This document shows, piece by piece, positions 45,266-57,060 of a DNA stretch of 64,000 bases. The position numbers and the translations under genes were made by a program. The notes under the pieces were generated by a model, which worked only from the letters and a program-made list of their open reading frames with translations, was not told where the DNA came from and ran no database searches. The stretch comes from Cycas panzhihuaensis (taxonomy: Eukaryota > Cycadophyta), in NCBI GenBank assembly GCA_023213395.1, contig CM041465.1:74841741-74905740 (forward strand), read 5' to 3'. Numbering within the stretch: position 1 is the first letter of the stretch; each line of letters starts with the position of its first letter.

Positions 45266-47400
45266 TGTTTCCCAACTACTAGGAATGGACTTGGGACTCA
45301 TCGACGTAGGTACGTTCAGGTATACGTTCTTACTTTTCCTTGCCCATGCTTGATTGAGATTATTTAGCATAGATTGCCTGACATATATCTACCTGCATAC
45401 ATTGCTTCTCTACTTGATCATATTTGCTTATGGCACACCATCAGCCTATGACGACTCACAACGGGAGCATTCCTTAGCGAATGCTACAACCCGTATGACG
45501 CACAACCATCCACTTTATCTCCACAGTCTCCCGGGATGTTTCCACGATCTGTTTGCTCCTTATAATATGTCGCGTTGCAGTCCCTCCTAAGCCTGATTTA
45601 ATCCTTAGTTGGGACTCATTTCATTATTTTAGCTACTTGCCCATTACTTGGACATTCCCCAATCGCCCAAATTTTTTGGTCTTGATTTTTACAGCAAAAC
45701 CTTATGTTTCAGCTTCTTTTTCTTTTTGTTTCGATCGACATCTCAGTAAACTTAGCTACTGCGGTCTTTTCTACATGCAGAGTTTACTGCATTTGAATCG
45801 CTTGAAATTTAAAAAAAGAGAACCACATGACAATTTCCATTTTTTTTGTAGAACTATCACATGGCATTGATTGATTCGAGTCGCCCTGATATCTCCAACG
45901 TTCACCTACTGTGAACAGGGGGATAAAGGGGATTTTGCTCCACATTCTCAAGATCTTTTGGCCAAATTTCAAACTTTTCAACAAAAAACACACAGAGAAA
46001 GACATAATCTACATGCATAGGAACTTATCACAGAAGAGAAGGACTGTTACCAGCTGGATTTGTAGGGATATTGCTGCCCCCTACAACTCTCAATAGTAAG
46101 CCTCACACCTCTTTGCAAGTGCTCAAGGTTCTAAAGGATATTTCTACCCAAAAGCTTCTCCAAAAGGCCAACTTCCAAGGCTCCAAGTTTGCAAAGATTT
46201 TTCCTCACTTCACTCTTGTAAAAACCTGTCATGATCAGCCCTCATACATTAGTTATTGCTGCTGTTTCCTAACAACAAAGCTCATGCTTGGTTCTCTTCC
46301 TATAAGGTATTTCTTGTTCCTACTTGCAATTCATTTTGTTCTTATTTCTTTTGTCTGTTAATGAATGAAATCCTAGTTTGTTCAATTTTTTTTATGTTGT
46401 TGCACTAGATTAGTGATATTCCCCCATGTTCTTTTGAGGCCTCACTGTTTTCCTTAAACCATCTCTTTTACCCCTTCCTTGGTTAGCTAGTGCAAAGGAG
46501 CAACATAAGAGGATTTGAGGGAGGTAGGTGGGGTTCCGTCCCCCATTGCTGTCCTTCTCCCCAAGGGTTTCGTCCGTTATCCTCTTTCCCTTTGCCGTTA
46601 GTGCTTTCTTAGGGAATGGGCTAAGGGAGTTTAGGGAATTTAGTTGTGGTGTTCAAGTTAGCGTAGGCAACCCGTCACTACGTCATTGCCAGAAGTCTCA
46701 TCTATTGGTGTTGGGCCCTATCCAAGCCCCAAGTTTTTTCTCGTTATTCCTCTCCTTGTTATGGTTTGTTGCTTCACTACCTTATTGTCAACTAGTTTCT
46801 CCTTCCTGAGTTCCGTGGAGGTCTTCCGTGGGTGAGTTAGCCATCCCGAGGCTATACTCCTTTCTCTTTCGAGTGTCTTTATGGTGTATGGTGGTGAGAG
46901 TATTTATTACATATCGCTATTTTTTCTTGGCTACATATTGATGATTAGCATAGTTTTAAGTTCCACTTGATTTTAGTATATATATTTTTGGTATATTTCG
47001 TGGCCTTTCTTCCGAGAAGAAGGTATCCTCCTCACTCATTTGCAGGACCATGCGTTAGTAGAGTGATACGTGGAACACACCCATTGCAGGTTAGTTCCCC
47101 ATGTGGTGCATTTCTTTTTTGTTTCAAGCTTTTCATTTCTTTCCGTTTATTTGCTTTTGTATGCCTAAGGGGAGGTAAGTGAGCCCCTCTTCTATTGCTT
47201 CCGGCAACCGCCGCCAATCGGCATCGCATGCATGACAAACGAAGTGAAAAGGAGTGGGACTTAAAGGGACGAGCAGCACTCCATTCAGGCACTGGATCTA
47301 GGTATTCTCCTTGTTCCCAGCATATCACTTTTACATCGTCGCCTTTCATACATCTGCTTATGTAGTTAGGAACTTGTAAAAGATTAAAAAGGGAAAAGGA
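45266..47400 (+). repeat. 3' LTR of Tat-B, lacking its last 390 bp or so
   Basis: Starts TGTTTCCCAACTACTAGG after the polypurine tract and follows 31243 onward up to GGGAAAAGGA at 47400, which corresponds to about 33355 of the 5' LTR. After that the sequence no longer matches. A stretch at 47041-47088 (ACCATGCGTTAGTAG...) is absent from the 5' LTR but has an equivalent in Tat-A near 20370. Confidence 0.88.
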
Positions 47401-47411
47401 GATAAGCTTCA

Positions 47412-48106
47412 AATATTTAGTGCATTTCTTGTCATTTTCCCGTTGTTTTCTTTTTTCCATTTTTTACTTTTGCATGCATAAGGGGAGGTAAGTTAGCCCC
47501 TCTTCGATTGCTTACGGCAATTATCATCGACCAGCATCGCATGCGCAACGAGTGGAGCAGGAAGGAGCGAGAAGCAAAGGGACAGACAACACTCCATTCG
47601 GACACCGGGTCCAGGTACTTTCCTTATCCCTATATATCTTCTTTATGCCATTGTCTTTTATGCACATGCTTACATAGTTAGAAACATATAAGGAATTGAA
47701 AGGGAAAAGAAACGTATGTTTGCTTTGCATTGCTTTTATTTAGTGATTGGTCTAGCATAGTTAGATATTTTACTTCTTGTTAGCACTACCCGTATTTTAC
47801 CCCCTTCTTTAGCCTACACCTAGATGCTACTTTACCTGCCTTCCCATTTTTGTATTGCCTTCTCATTCCTTTGAGAAGATGCAACATGCCAGGTTCTCTC
47901 CTCCTCTTCCCAGGCATTTGAGGGGTAGGAAGGCCTCACTTTGTGCGGCTACCTGGAAGCAACCAGTCACCTCTGTAGTCCCGAATCCATGCTCTGGCAC
48001 ACGAACACCCTGTGAGGTGAAGTCTTTACCGTTTAGCTTAATTTAACTTTGCATATTCTATTCCCTTTACTAGACGTAAGGACACCACCCCACAGAAAGC
48101 ATTTTA
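47412..48106 (+). repeat. Last 695 bp of the Tat-A 3' LTR
   Basis: Matches 20412-21106 of the Tat-A 5' LTR (for example GCATTTCTTGTCATTTTCCCGT against GCATTTCTTGTTATTTTCCC), not the Tat-B LTR type. It ends CATTTTA at 48106 directly before the GAACC duplication. Bases 47401-47411 match neither LTR and look like filler at a deletion junction. Confidence 0.85.
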
Positions 48107-48560
48107 GAACCCAATGCAGAATTGGGTTCTTTATGCATACACAGACTCAGACTTTACCGGAGATAAAGACATAGGAAGATCTACATCTAGGTACATAACA
48201 TTTCTTAGAACAGCACCAATATCATGGAGATCCAGATGGCAGAAGATAGTTGCAGACTCAACTACCAAAGCTGAGTACATTGCTGCTTCTGAGACAAGCA
48301 AGGAGGTGATATGGCTTAGAAAATTATTGAATATATTAAATGCCACCCAAACAAGTTCTACTAGCTTACATGTAGATAATCAATATATAATCCAGATGGC
48401 TAAAAATCCTATATTTCATGATCGTACCAAACATATAAGTACAAAAGTCCACAGGATTAAAGAACTAGTTCATGATGGCATAATTCAATTGGAGTAGTGC
48501 CCCACAGCAGATCAAGTGGCCGATATCTTCACCAAACCACTGAAGAGGGTGAAGTTTGAA
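48107..48560 (+). pseudogene. Cop-A RNase H, continuing after Tat-A
   Basis: The copia RNase H follows RT in the polyprotein. After the second GAACC the frame reads NWVLYAYTDSDFTGDKDIGR (first Asp), STSRYITFL, ADSTTKAEYIAASE (Glu), VIWLRKLLN, LHVDNQYIIQMA (Asp), FHDRTKHI and VADIFTKPLKR, a complete and mostly undamaged copia RNase H of about 127 open codons plus a short tail after one TAG. It joins YEP at 18487, with Tat-A lying between. The RNase H is better preserved than the Cop-A RT. Confidence 0.93.
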
Positions 48561-48600
48561 TAGTTCTAAAAGTAATTTGGCCTTAGGGTCTCTATCTCTA

Positions 48601-49038
48601 ACTGATTGAAGGAGATGACAATAGGACCATCATACTCTGTCTCATTCGTGAAAATCCCTTGTAGACATGGAAGGACAAGAGTAAGTCTCTGCTCTATCCC
48701 ATTTATGAAAACTCCATGTGGGCGTGAAAGGATAAGGGTTGTATCATTTTGGAAAATCAGAACCTATGAAAACTTGAAAGGGCATGGGGGATGAGCAAAT
48801 GGTATATGGAGACTCAGTAGATTTTAGCTACAAAATTCATTGTACTGATTGGCTATCTGGCTATATTTAAAGAGCTACCTAAGCCAGGTTAGTACATTAG
48901 AAAATTTGTGGGTTTTCTTTCCCATGAGGGTTTCCCACAAAAGTGTCATACTAGTTTGCTTTATAAGAGGCTCAAATGAAGACCTCATAGGATAGAATAA
49001 AATAGGATGAAATGACCTTCTACCATTAAGGGGAAGAT
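48601..49038 (+). mobile_element. Cop-A 3' untranslated region with imperfect tandem repeat and PPT
   Basis: Two imperfect units of about 58 bp, from about 48642 and about 48700, share the pattern TTCGTGAAAA / TTATGAAAA, then CC.TGT.G.C.TG.AAGGA.AAG. A third weak unit may follow at about 48750. TTAAGGGGAAGAT at 49026-49038 is the polypurine tract before the LTR. No ORF is convincing. Confidence 0.6.
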
Positions 49039-49335
49039 TGAAAAGGGTTAATGACATAAGGTCATTACATTAGTTGATTATTTTGAAAAAGGGTCTTAAG
49101 TGAACTTTAAATTAGATCACTTAAGTGAAATACACTTTCATGTGCATTATGTATAATTTCATTTCACCTAACTCTAATGCTCCCTCTCTCAATATAAAAG
49201 TAAAGCTCAATAGAGAACATTCATTCTTACCTCCCCATTTTGTGAGAGCTACTTTCTTTCTCTCAAGTCTCTCTTGCTCCCATGTTTGCCTTTATGTTTA
49301 GTGCATGGAGATGAAGGATAGATCCACTCTTTTCA
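49039..49335 (+). repeat. 3' LTR of Cop-A
   Basis: 297 bp, TGAAAAGGGTTAATG to CACTCTTTTCA, the partner of 12177-12460, followed by the GTTTC duplication. Confidence 0.93.
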
Positions 49336-49340
49336 GTTTC

Positions 49341-49839
49341 GACGAGAATGAGAATTCAACAATTAGAATGACAGAATTCAACAACTAGAATGAGATTTCA
49401 ATGACTAGAATTTAATAACTAGAATTCGATGAGAACAGTAACAGGAATGGAGAAGTCAGCAACTAGAATTCAACAAAATGAGAATTCAGTAATGAGAATG
49501 AACGATGATCCAACTATCCACTAACGAGAATGAGACCAATGATGAGACAATCAAACCAGTGCCAAGAACAAGACTACGATGAGAATGATCAGATGAGTGA
49601 CGAGAATGAGATATGTGACGAGAATAATTAGAGACAAGAAGGGATCAATGAATGAGACAGAACAGAGATATAATAAACAGAAAGTGAATGTAGATCTGAG
49701 TGGTGAATTAACCCAAATGTAGCACTCCATGACGATGATGCACTATGGGCACATATAAGGATGGACATGGCAGTGGAATTAGGACTAGGTAAATGCATAA
49801 ATGCAATTTGTTTAGAACAATTTACACTAGATCAAATCT
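49341..49839 (-). mobile_element. Leader of element E, minus strand, rich in degenerate GAATGAGA motifs
   Basis: Between the Cop-A duplication and a minus-strand PBS. The plus strand is purine-rich, with many imperfect copies of GAATGAGAATTCAACAACTA-like units from 49345 to about 49620. It continues the sequence cut at 12171. No ORF. Confidence 0.5.
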
Positions 49840-50317
49840 GCTCTGATACCACTTGTTACTTGGTAAGGATGGTGAGGATGCCCAAAGCATTATACAAGTA
49901 AGTCAAATCTATTCTTAATAAAACACCACTGAATTTAATATAAATATAATAATTTACTATTAAAAATATATATATATCTCATCCAAGGGTGAGATTGGAG
50001 CTTGTAAAGGTGGTTTTCTACTCTTTATGCAAGTGGTGGGCAACATTGATAGCTATAATAGTAATTTATTATTGTGTTTTGTTCAAGTATTGAGTGGTGG
50101 GTGACTTTGTAAGTGTGTGACCACCTTATTTATAATTCTATGTGTCATTGTTGGTTGGAGTTAGTTCATACAACCTCTTGTGTAAATGTTACATGTATAT
50201 GGACTATTCTTACCAACTGTAAGATAGTTTTGAGTTGAGATTCTATTTGGTCAACTTGCATAGAGTTTGAAGTAGCTACATCATATAAATAGTTGGTGGG
50301 AGAGACATGTGATATCA
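49840..50317 (-). repeat. PBS and 5' LTR of element E
   Basis: GCTCTGATACCA at 49840-49851 is the reverse complement of the initiator tRNA-Met PBS. The LTR starts 2 bases on, at 49854 (TGTTACTTGG), and may end at 50317 (GTGATATCA), just before sequence resembling the Cop-D leader. The right end is uncertain because no second copy was found; the other LTR, expected near 8.8 kb, seems lost or unrecognisable. The minus strand has a TATA-like TATTTATATGATG near 50290. Confidence 0.55.
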
Positions 50318-50871
50318 AATGACCTTTGTTTGATGTATTTAGCATATCTAAGTCTTAGTCTAGTAAAATAAACATGTGTTGATTGGATTATAACATGTGC
50401 ATTAAGCTATAAGATATGTGGGTATAAGTAAAAAGTCACAACTCATTAGAATATGCCTTTTGGCATATTTCTCACATTAAATAACCTTGTAAAAAGCCTT
50501 TATACTATTGACATTTTATATTATTCATTTGTGAAGCATTATGAAGCCTTTCGAAAGTATTTTTTAGCTACGCATTGATCAGATCTAACTTTAAGGACCA
50601 TATGCCCAATATTTTGAAGTCATCTCTTTTGTTTGGAGCATATTCTAAGGCATATTGAGTCATATTTAAGAATTTTAAGGACTTTTTTAAAGATTGTTTA
50701 ATGAGGGCTAGATAATTTGTGGGTTATTTTAGCATGCATAATCATTGTTTAGTGTTCTCTAGTGAGCGTGCTTGAGAAGGAGCTGATCATAGTGATATGG
50801 GTATTGTTAAAAAGACTATAAGTTTAGTAGTTTGGTGATATTAACTTATTATTTGAAGCCTATCTCTTAAG
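50318..50871 (+). mobile_element. Cop-C leader, second part
   Basis: Aligns with the Cop-D leader read on the minus strand from about 58830 to 58270; clearest block AAAAAGTCACAACTC...GAATATGCCTTTTGGCATATTT against AAAAAGTCGCAACTT...GAATATACCTTTTGGTATATTC. Non-coding. Confidence 0.65.
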
Positions 50872-51660
50872 ATGGATTATGTGATACCTAATGTTATCTT
50901 TATGGAAATAATTTCAGTGAGTGCAAGGCTAATATGAAGTTAATATTGATGGTGAATCAACTCTGGGTGATTGTTAAGGCACAAGTGCATGCAATCCCAC
51001 TTGACCATAAAGAACATATACAACTTTAGGATAAGTAATTTATGGTTATTAGATTATTGAAATTGTCATTGGCATTGGACCAATGGGTGTTTGTTCATAA
51101 CCTTGATCAACCAGTTAAAATGTAGGTAAATTTATGTGAAATTTTTGAGAAGAAGAAGATACATAGACATCTGACTTTAATGTTAGAGCTTCTCAATTCT
51201 GGAGTAGAAGATAAGACCAATATAAGTTCCTACCTAAATAAAGTCACTAATTTGAAAAATAAGGTAGAAGAGTTAAAGTAAAATTCAATTGATAATCTTG
51301 TCAAAGTTGCTAATTTCTTTTGCCACTTTCTAGACCATATATGGTAGAGATGAGGTGTTGAAGGCAAAGACATTTGATGGGATAAATAATCTTATTCTAG
51401 TAGAGGACGCTAAGTTAAAACATCATGGAATTCTTAGAGGTTTCGAGTCAAATCAGGCCTTAGTCATAAAGACATAGAGAAGAGAGGTTATTCATGAGGA
51501 GAAGTTTACACAAAGTTCTAGGTAAGAGTATTAGGAGAAGATGAAATTCATTGGCAAATGTAATTATTGTTAGAAGGAAGGCCATAGAGAAAAGAACTAT
51601 TGGTTTAAGAGATGGGATAAATGTAAAGTTAGCTAGCATGATAAAGGGAAGAGCATAGTA
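50872..51660 (+). pseudogene. gag: Cop-C Gag
   Basis: Corresponds to Cop-D Gag. It starts MDYVIPNVIFMEI at 50872 (Cop-D MEKLMPKVIFNGN). The middle part is badly frame-damaged. The late part reads TIYGRDEVLKAKTFDGINNL and EDAKLKHHGILRG (Cop-D: TIYGRDEVMEVETFDGFKNL, ENAKLKHHGLLGG). The zinc knuckle at about 51559-51600 reads CNYCxKEGHREKNYW, with the last Cys now Tyr. More decayed than Cop-D, as expected for the older host element. Confidence 0.7.
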
Positions 51661-51699
51661 GCACACTATGTCAGAGTATCAACCTTATCAGCTGAATCA

Positions 51700-52990
51700 A
51701 GTTGGAGAGACTATTGATATTAGACTCTAGAGCACATAAGCACATCTCTTTCTAGAAGCATAACTTTAATGCATTGAGTGTAGATCATAGTGGTGTTAAG
51801 ATTATCCTTGGAGATGCTTATGTGTTACCAGTGGAAGGTTTTGGCAATGTTTCCTTAGTAGGTAGTAAGTTTAAAGGGGTCTATTATATATCCAAGATAT
51901 AGTTGAATTAACTTTTGGCATGAGAAATATGCAAACAAGAAATGAAGGTGGAGCTTTATAAAGATAGGTGTCTAGTTAAGGATCCTAAGTAGAAATTCTC
52001 TGTCATTACCTTTAAGAAAGTTAGAGATAAGTTTCAGGTGTTTGAAAGGTTTTAATCATAAAAGAAGTCCTATGCTTTTGTTATTAGTGAAGATGATGTG
52101 AGTAAGCTATGAAATAATTGCCTTAGTTACCTTGATTAAAGAAGCATTAAACTACTAAAAAGGTTGAGAATGGTGGTGGTATTTGTGAGAGGTGCATGTA
52201 TGGGAAATATTATCACTATCCTTTTACTCAGGATAATGCCTAAAGAGTTAAGGAGAAGCTTGAGCTTATGCATATAGATGTGATGGGACCACTCCTAAAC
52301 CCTTCAATATCAAGAGCTTGGTATACCTTAGTGTTTATTGATGACTACACCAAGAAGGCTTAAGTATATTTCTTAAGGAATAAGTTAGATATGTTTGATC
52401 ACTTTTATGACTAAAAAGTAAGCATTGAGAATGAAAGTGATAAGAAGATTAAAATATTAAGAAGTGATAATGGTAAGGAATAAGACTATCAAGTATTTAA
52501 TTAGATCTATTGGGATCATGGTATAAAATAGGAGTTTACTATCCCATAGACCCTGCAACAAAATGGTATTACAAAAAGGAAAAATCATACCATGATGGAG
52601 ATGGTAAGGTGTATGGTACATTCAAAAAATTTACCACTGATGTTTTAGACAAAGGTTATAATGACTACTATTTGCATTCTAAACTTAGTATCCACTTAAG
52701 ACATTCATAACATAAACCCTAAAGAGAAATGGACTAGTCATAAACATGTTATTAGCCATTTAAAAACTTTTGGGTGCATTAAATATGTATACATCCTTGA
52801 TGAAGGCCATAAGAAGTTGGATTGCAAGAGTTTGAAGTGTATTTTTGTGGGGTATTTTAATCAAAACAAAGATTACAAATTGTGGAATTTACAGGGGAAA
52901 AGGATTATGATTAGTTAGGATGTTAAAATTGATAAGTCATCAATGTATCATGTTGAGAAGTCATCGAAAGAGCCTTTTTACCCCCCACTG
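51700..52990 (+). pseudogene. Cop-C protease and integrase
   Basis: The protease motif near 51715 reads LDSRAHKHI (DSGA with Gly to Arg), followed by VKIILGDAYVLPVEGFGNVS and FKGVYYISKI. Integrase: LWNNCLSYLD, GACMGNIITI in place of the CysHis region, MHIDVMGPLLNPSIS with the first Asp, VFIDDYTKKA, ILRSDNGKE with the second Asp, and LQQNGITKRKNHTMMEM with the catalytic Glu now Lys. Stops and frameshifts are frequent. The linker with SSMYHVEKSSKEPFYPP and a Glu-rich run matches the Cop-D linker at 55914-56183. Confidence 0.78.
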
Positions 52991-53199
52991 CTTCTATTTC
53001 TAGATTCATTAGTTGAAGAGGATGATAAGCTAGTTGTTGGAATTCAAGAGGAAGTTGGACTAAGTGGAGAGAGTAATAGTGATGAGTCATCATATGAAGA
53101 AGCACCTACAGCACCACGTCCTTCTATACCATTATAGGCAAGGAATACGATAAAGGATTTCAAAGTGGCGATGTATACCCTTACTGACAAAAGAATAAT

Positions 53200-53858
53200 A
53201 AGAAGTCAACATGTTAATTGAACTCTACTAATAGACACCAATAACTCCAATGATCCTATTTTGTATGATGAAGTAAAGAACTATCCATAATGGAGAGCTA
53301 CAATGAAAGAGAAGCATGGCTCACTCATGAAGAATGATACATAAGATTTGGTTCCTCTCCTTCTAAAGAAGAACCTTGTTGGATGCAAGTGGGTCTATAA
53401 GACTAAGTTCCACTCTCATGAAGAGGTGGATAGCTAAGCTTATTGCTCAAGGGTTTAGGTAAAATGAAGGAAATGATTATGAGGATATATTTACACTAGT
53501 CTCCAAGATAACAATGGTCTAGTTAATCATTTCCTTAGCAGCTTCATATAGTTAGGAGTTATACTAGATGGATGTTAAGTCTACATTTCTTAATGGGGAT
53601 CTAAAGGAGGATATTTACATGTTGTAGCCTATGGGATTTATTAAGAAAGGCAAGGAGCATCTTATGTACCAATTGAAGAAATCACTCTATGGCCTAAAAT
53701 AAACACCCTATACTTGGTATGAGAAGATTGATTCTAAGTTGAAGGAAAAGGGATTTGTTATTTTAGAGTTAGACTTGAATATATGTGAAAAGAACTAGGA
53801 CCTCAATAGTAGATATTATGTTGTATGCAGATGATTTACTCATCAGAGGTAACTATAA
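53200..53858 (+). pseudogene. Cop-C reverse transcriptase, N-terminal part
   Basis: RT motifs, in several frames: [63 protein letters not shown] and TWYEKIDSKL, then the catalytic YADD at 53824-53835 (LYADDLLIRGN, both Asp present). The reading stops two codons later where Cop-D is inserted, with TATAA as the target. The rest is at 60156-61070. Confidence 0.85.
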
Positions 53859-54218
53859 TGTTTGGGAATATGAAATCATACACTGATGTTCCCATAAGCA
53901 ATATCTTTAACCATACATAGCAAGCAACAAATTGAAACTATAGAAAACAGATACATAGTACACAGGTATTTACGAGGAAACCCTTTCGGGAAAAAACCCA
54001 CCACAAAGAGGATCCTTGATGGATCACTTGATATTACACAATGAATACTTGGATATGAATATACAAGGCCTTAAGGCTTTTATACTCTCCAAGAGGTTTC
54101 ACTCGATTAGGGTTGTGACCCTCTGAATAAGTCACACCTTTTAACTTTGTACCCCCTCACTTAATTAAACCACATTAACATTAACTAAGTGGCTTAATAA
54201 TTAACTGCCACGTTAACA
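53859..54218 (-). repeat. 3' LTR of Cop-D
   Basis: 360 bp, TG...CA, matching 59790-60150 with about one difference in nine by hand. TCCCCCCTTA follows at 54219-54228, the reverse complement of the polypurine tract. Confidence 0.93.
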
Positions 54219-54299
54219 TCCCCCCTTAATGTGAATATGGGGAACCTGCAACATACAATAGTTGAGTTATCACAAAGGCTTAGACTATCCTGCAACTTC

Positions 54300-54900
54300 T
54301 TTATCTTTGTCGATACATCCCCCCTCAAGGATAACATTGGTGAGTCTAAGGCTAGTACGCATCTTCGTGAATTGATCTTCAGTGAGTGGCTTAGTGAACA
54401 CATCTGCAAGTTGTAATTCACTTGAACAATAGTCGACCTACAATTTTCTTGACTTGATCTACACATGAATGTAATGATGTTGAATCTTAATATGCTTTGT
54501 ACATGCATGAAACTCTAGATTCTTCGATAAATGAATGGTACTCTGATTATCAACAAAGAGAATCAGATGTCCATAAGAAATGCCAATAAATTCTAAGAGA
54601 CCTTATAACCATACTGCTTCTTTCGCACTAGCACTAAGTCCTTGATATTATGCTTCTATAAAAGATAGCACCATCACCTGCTGCTTCTTCGACTGCCACA
54701 AAACAAATCCATTGCCAATACTAAATAGATATCTGGTAGTGGACTTCCAATCATCGAAATATCCTCCCCAATTAGCATCTGTGTAGCCATGCAACCTGAT
54801 CTTCTCACCTCTGTAGTATTCAAGACTAAGATTGATTGCTCCCTTCAGATATTTAAGAATCCGCTTTACTGCCACCAAATGAGGCTCCTAAGGATTCTGC
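54300..54900 (-). pseudogene. Cop-D RNase H
   Basis: Reads leftward from the end of RT: VKRILKYLKGAINLSLEY, LHGYTDANWGGYFDDWKSTT (first Asp), VLWQSKKQQVMVLSFIEA (the expected STTEAEY block is altered here, so the Glu environment is damaged), LFVDNQSTIHLSKNLEFHA (Asp), TKHIKIQHHYI and LADVFTKPL. Only a few stops. The domain is copia-type and complete in length. Confidence 0.85.
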
Positions 54901-55900
54901 ATGTAGTGGGAAACCAATGTAGTAGTATAGGTAATATCTTAACTGGTATAAGTCAAATAGATAAGACTCCCTACCAATGGCGATACTTAGTACCATCTAC
55001 AGAAGGTTGGGCCATGTCCTCCTATAACCTTGCACCTTTTACATATGGTGTTGCAATAGGTTTGTAGTGCTACATTCCAAATCTCTCTAGTAAGTTCTTC
55101 ACATACTGTGATTGCAATAACATGATCCTATCTTCCATTTGCCTGATCTGAATGCCCAAAAAATAGTGAAGTTCGTTGAGATATATCATGTTAAATGAAG
55201 CTCCCAAATTAGATTTAACTTCAGCTATAGCCTTGCCATGATTACCACTGATGATTAGATCATCTACATACACCATGCAAGTAACTATGGAAGTCCCTCT
55301 TCTCTACACATTCAGGTTCAGGTTGAGGTCTGAAATTTCAAAACCTTTATCTTTCAACTTGGCATCCATCTTCTCATACTAAGCACAGGGTGCTTGTTTC
55401 AGGCCATAGATTGATTTCTTTAGACAGTAAACAAGATGCTCCTGGCCCTCTTTAATGAATCCTAGAGGCCGTGACATGTATATCTCCTCCTTTAGATGCT
55501 CATTAAGGAATGCAGACTTAACGTCCATCTGGTGTAACTCCTAATCTAACGCAACTACTAAGGAAATGAGTAAGCAAACTGTTGTCATTCAGGAGACTAG
55601 TGCAAACGTCTCCTCGTAGTTAATTTATTCTTTCTGCTTAAATCCCTATGCAACAAGTCAGACCTTGTACTTGTCCACCTCTCCATTAAAGCAAAACTTT
55701 ACCTTATAGACCCACTTGTATCTTACAAGGTTGTTCGATAGAGGGAGTGGAACCAAATCCCATGTATCGTTCTTCATCAGAGAACCATACTCTTCCTCCA
55801 TTACAACTCTCCATCACTTCAGCAAATGAATCAGGATCACTGGAGTCATTAGTGTCTACCACCAGAGTTTGACTGGCATGCTAACTTCTAGTTTGTCTAT
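54901..55900 (-). pseudogene. Cop-D reverse transcriptase
   Basis: The catalytic box YVDD is intact at about 55259-55270 (MVYVDDLIISGNHGKA), followed by VKSNLGASFNMIYLNELHYF, LGIQIRQMEDRI and YVKNLLERF. Upstream, reading rightward in coordinates, are remnants of YGLKQAPCA.YEKMD, KSAFLNEHLKEEIY and RYKWVYK, with frame changes at 55300-55900. Despite the intact catalytic box the polyprotein is broken by stops. Confidence 0.85.
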
Positions 55901-55913
55901 CATTAGTTAGGGA

Positions 55914-57060
55914 TTACATCGCCACACTAGAATCTTCAATAGTTTTCCTTGCCCATAAAGGTATAGAAGGACCCATTGCTGGAGGTACTCCTTCTCGTGG
56001 TGGCTCCTCACTATTACTCATCCCATTCAGTCCTACTTCCTCAGGTGCTACAATGATTGGCTCATTGTCCTCTTCACTTGAAGAATCTGGGAATGGGAGA
56101 AGGGGAGGATAAAAAGATTCATTTGATGCCTTTTTAGCATGATACATTGATGACTCATCAAATTTAATATCCTGACTAACCACAATCTTTTCCCACTATG
56201 GATCCCATAGTTTGTAGGCTTTGTTCTCCTTGCAATGCCCCATGAATATACACTTAAGACTTTTTTGATCCAACTTCTTGCGGGTATCATCTGGGATGTA
56301 GGCGTATGCAATACACCTAGACGTTCTCAAATGGCTAATGGTAGGCTTCTGACTAGTCCATTTCTCTTCATGGGTCATGCTGCGAACTGCCTAAGTGGGT
56401 ACCCTATTCAAAATATAAACAACAGTCACCACAGCTTCTGCCCAAAACTTCAGTGGCAGGTTTTTAGTGTACACCATACACTTTGCCATCTCCATCATAG
56501 TACGGTTCTTTTTTTTAGCAACTCCATTATGTTGTGGGGTATACGGGACTATAAACTCTCACTATATACCATGGTTGTGGTAGAACTAATTGAACACATG
56601 ATTGTCATACTCCTTGCCATTATCACTTCGTAAAGTTTTCATTTTCTTATCACTTTAATTTTCAACCATCACTTTCCAATCACGAAAGTGATCAAATACA
56701 TCTGACTTGTTCTTGGGAAAATAAACCCAGGCTTTCTTGGTATAATCATCTACAAACACAAATGTATATTGGTCTCTTGATATTGAAGGGTTTGGGAGTG
56801 GTCCCATAATATTTGAGTACACAAGCTTCGGCTTCTCCTTGGCTCTCCAGGCATTATCTTGAGTAAAAGGATAGCGGTGATGCTTGTCATACATGCACCC
56901 TTCGCATACACCATATGAGCAGGAAACCAATAGTAGTCCTTCTACCATCTTCAACCTCTTTAGTAGTGCAATACTCCTGTAATTAAGGTGCCTAAGGCAA
57001 TTGTTCCACAGTTTACTTTTGTCATCCACATTGGCAACAAAGGCATAAGACTTCTTCTAA
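55914..57060 (-). pseudogene. Cop-D integrase
   Basis: From 57060 leftward: LWNNCLRHLNYRSIALLKRL, CEGCMYDKHHRYPF (zinc region), VYSNIMGPLPNPSISRDQYT (first catalytic Asp now Asn), FVFVDDYTKKAWVYF, LRSDNGKEYD (second Asp present), PQHNGVAKKKNRTMMEMAKC (catalytic Glu now Lys), FWAEAVVT, WTSQKPTISHLRTSRCIAYA, KSLKCIFMGHCKENKAYKLW and an acidic linker (SSSEEDNEPIIVAPEEVG). Two of three catalytic acids are lost by G-to-A changes. Confidence 0.88.

Larger units (their letters stand above)
31243..47400 (+). mobile_element. Tat-B: second Tat-like Ty3/gypsy element, nested in the Tat-A 3' LTR
   Basis: 5' LTR 31243-33749, internal 33750-45265, 3' LTR 45266 to about 47400. It has the same gene order as Tat-A: gag, protease, RT, RNase H, integrase, antisense PMD-like gene, sense archaeal-type RNase H, (TA)n, PPT. 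The LTRs are of a different subtype from Tat-A. Its right end and the adjoining Tat-A LTR were removed by a deletion with filler at 47401-47411. Unlike Tat-A it keeps RT and RNase H; it has instead lost the integrase C-terminus. Confidence 0.9.

Noticed and set aside
52510-52710. 66-codon ORF in Cop-C
   Set aside because: It is an out-of-frame reading across the decayed integrase region around the catalytic Glu position.
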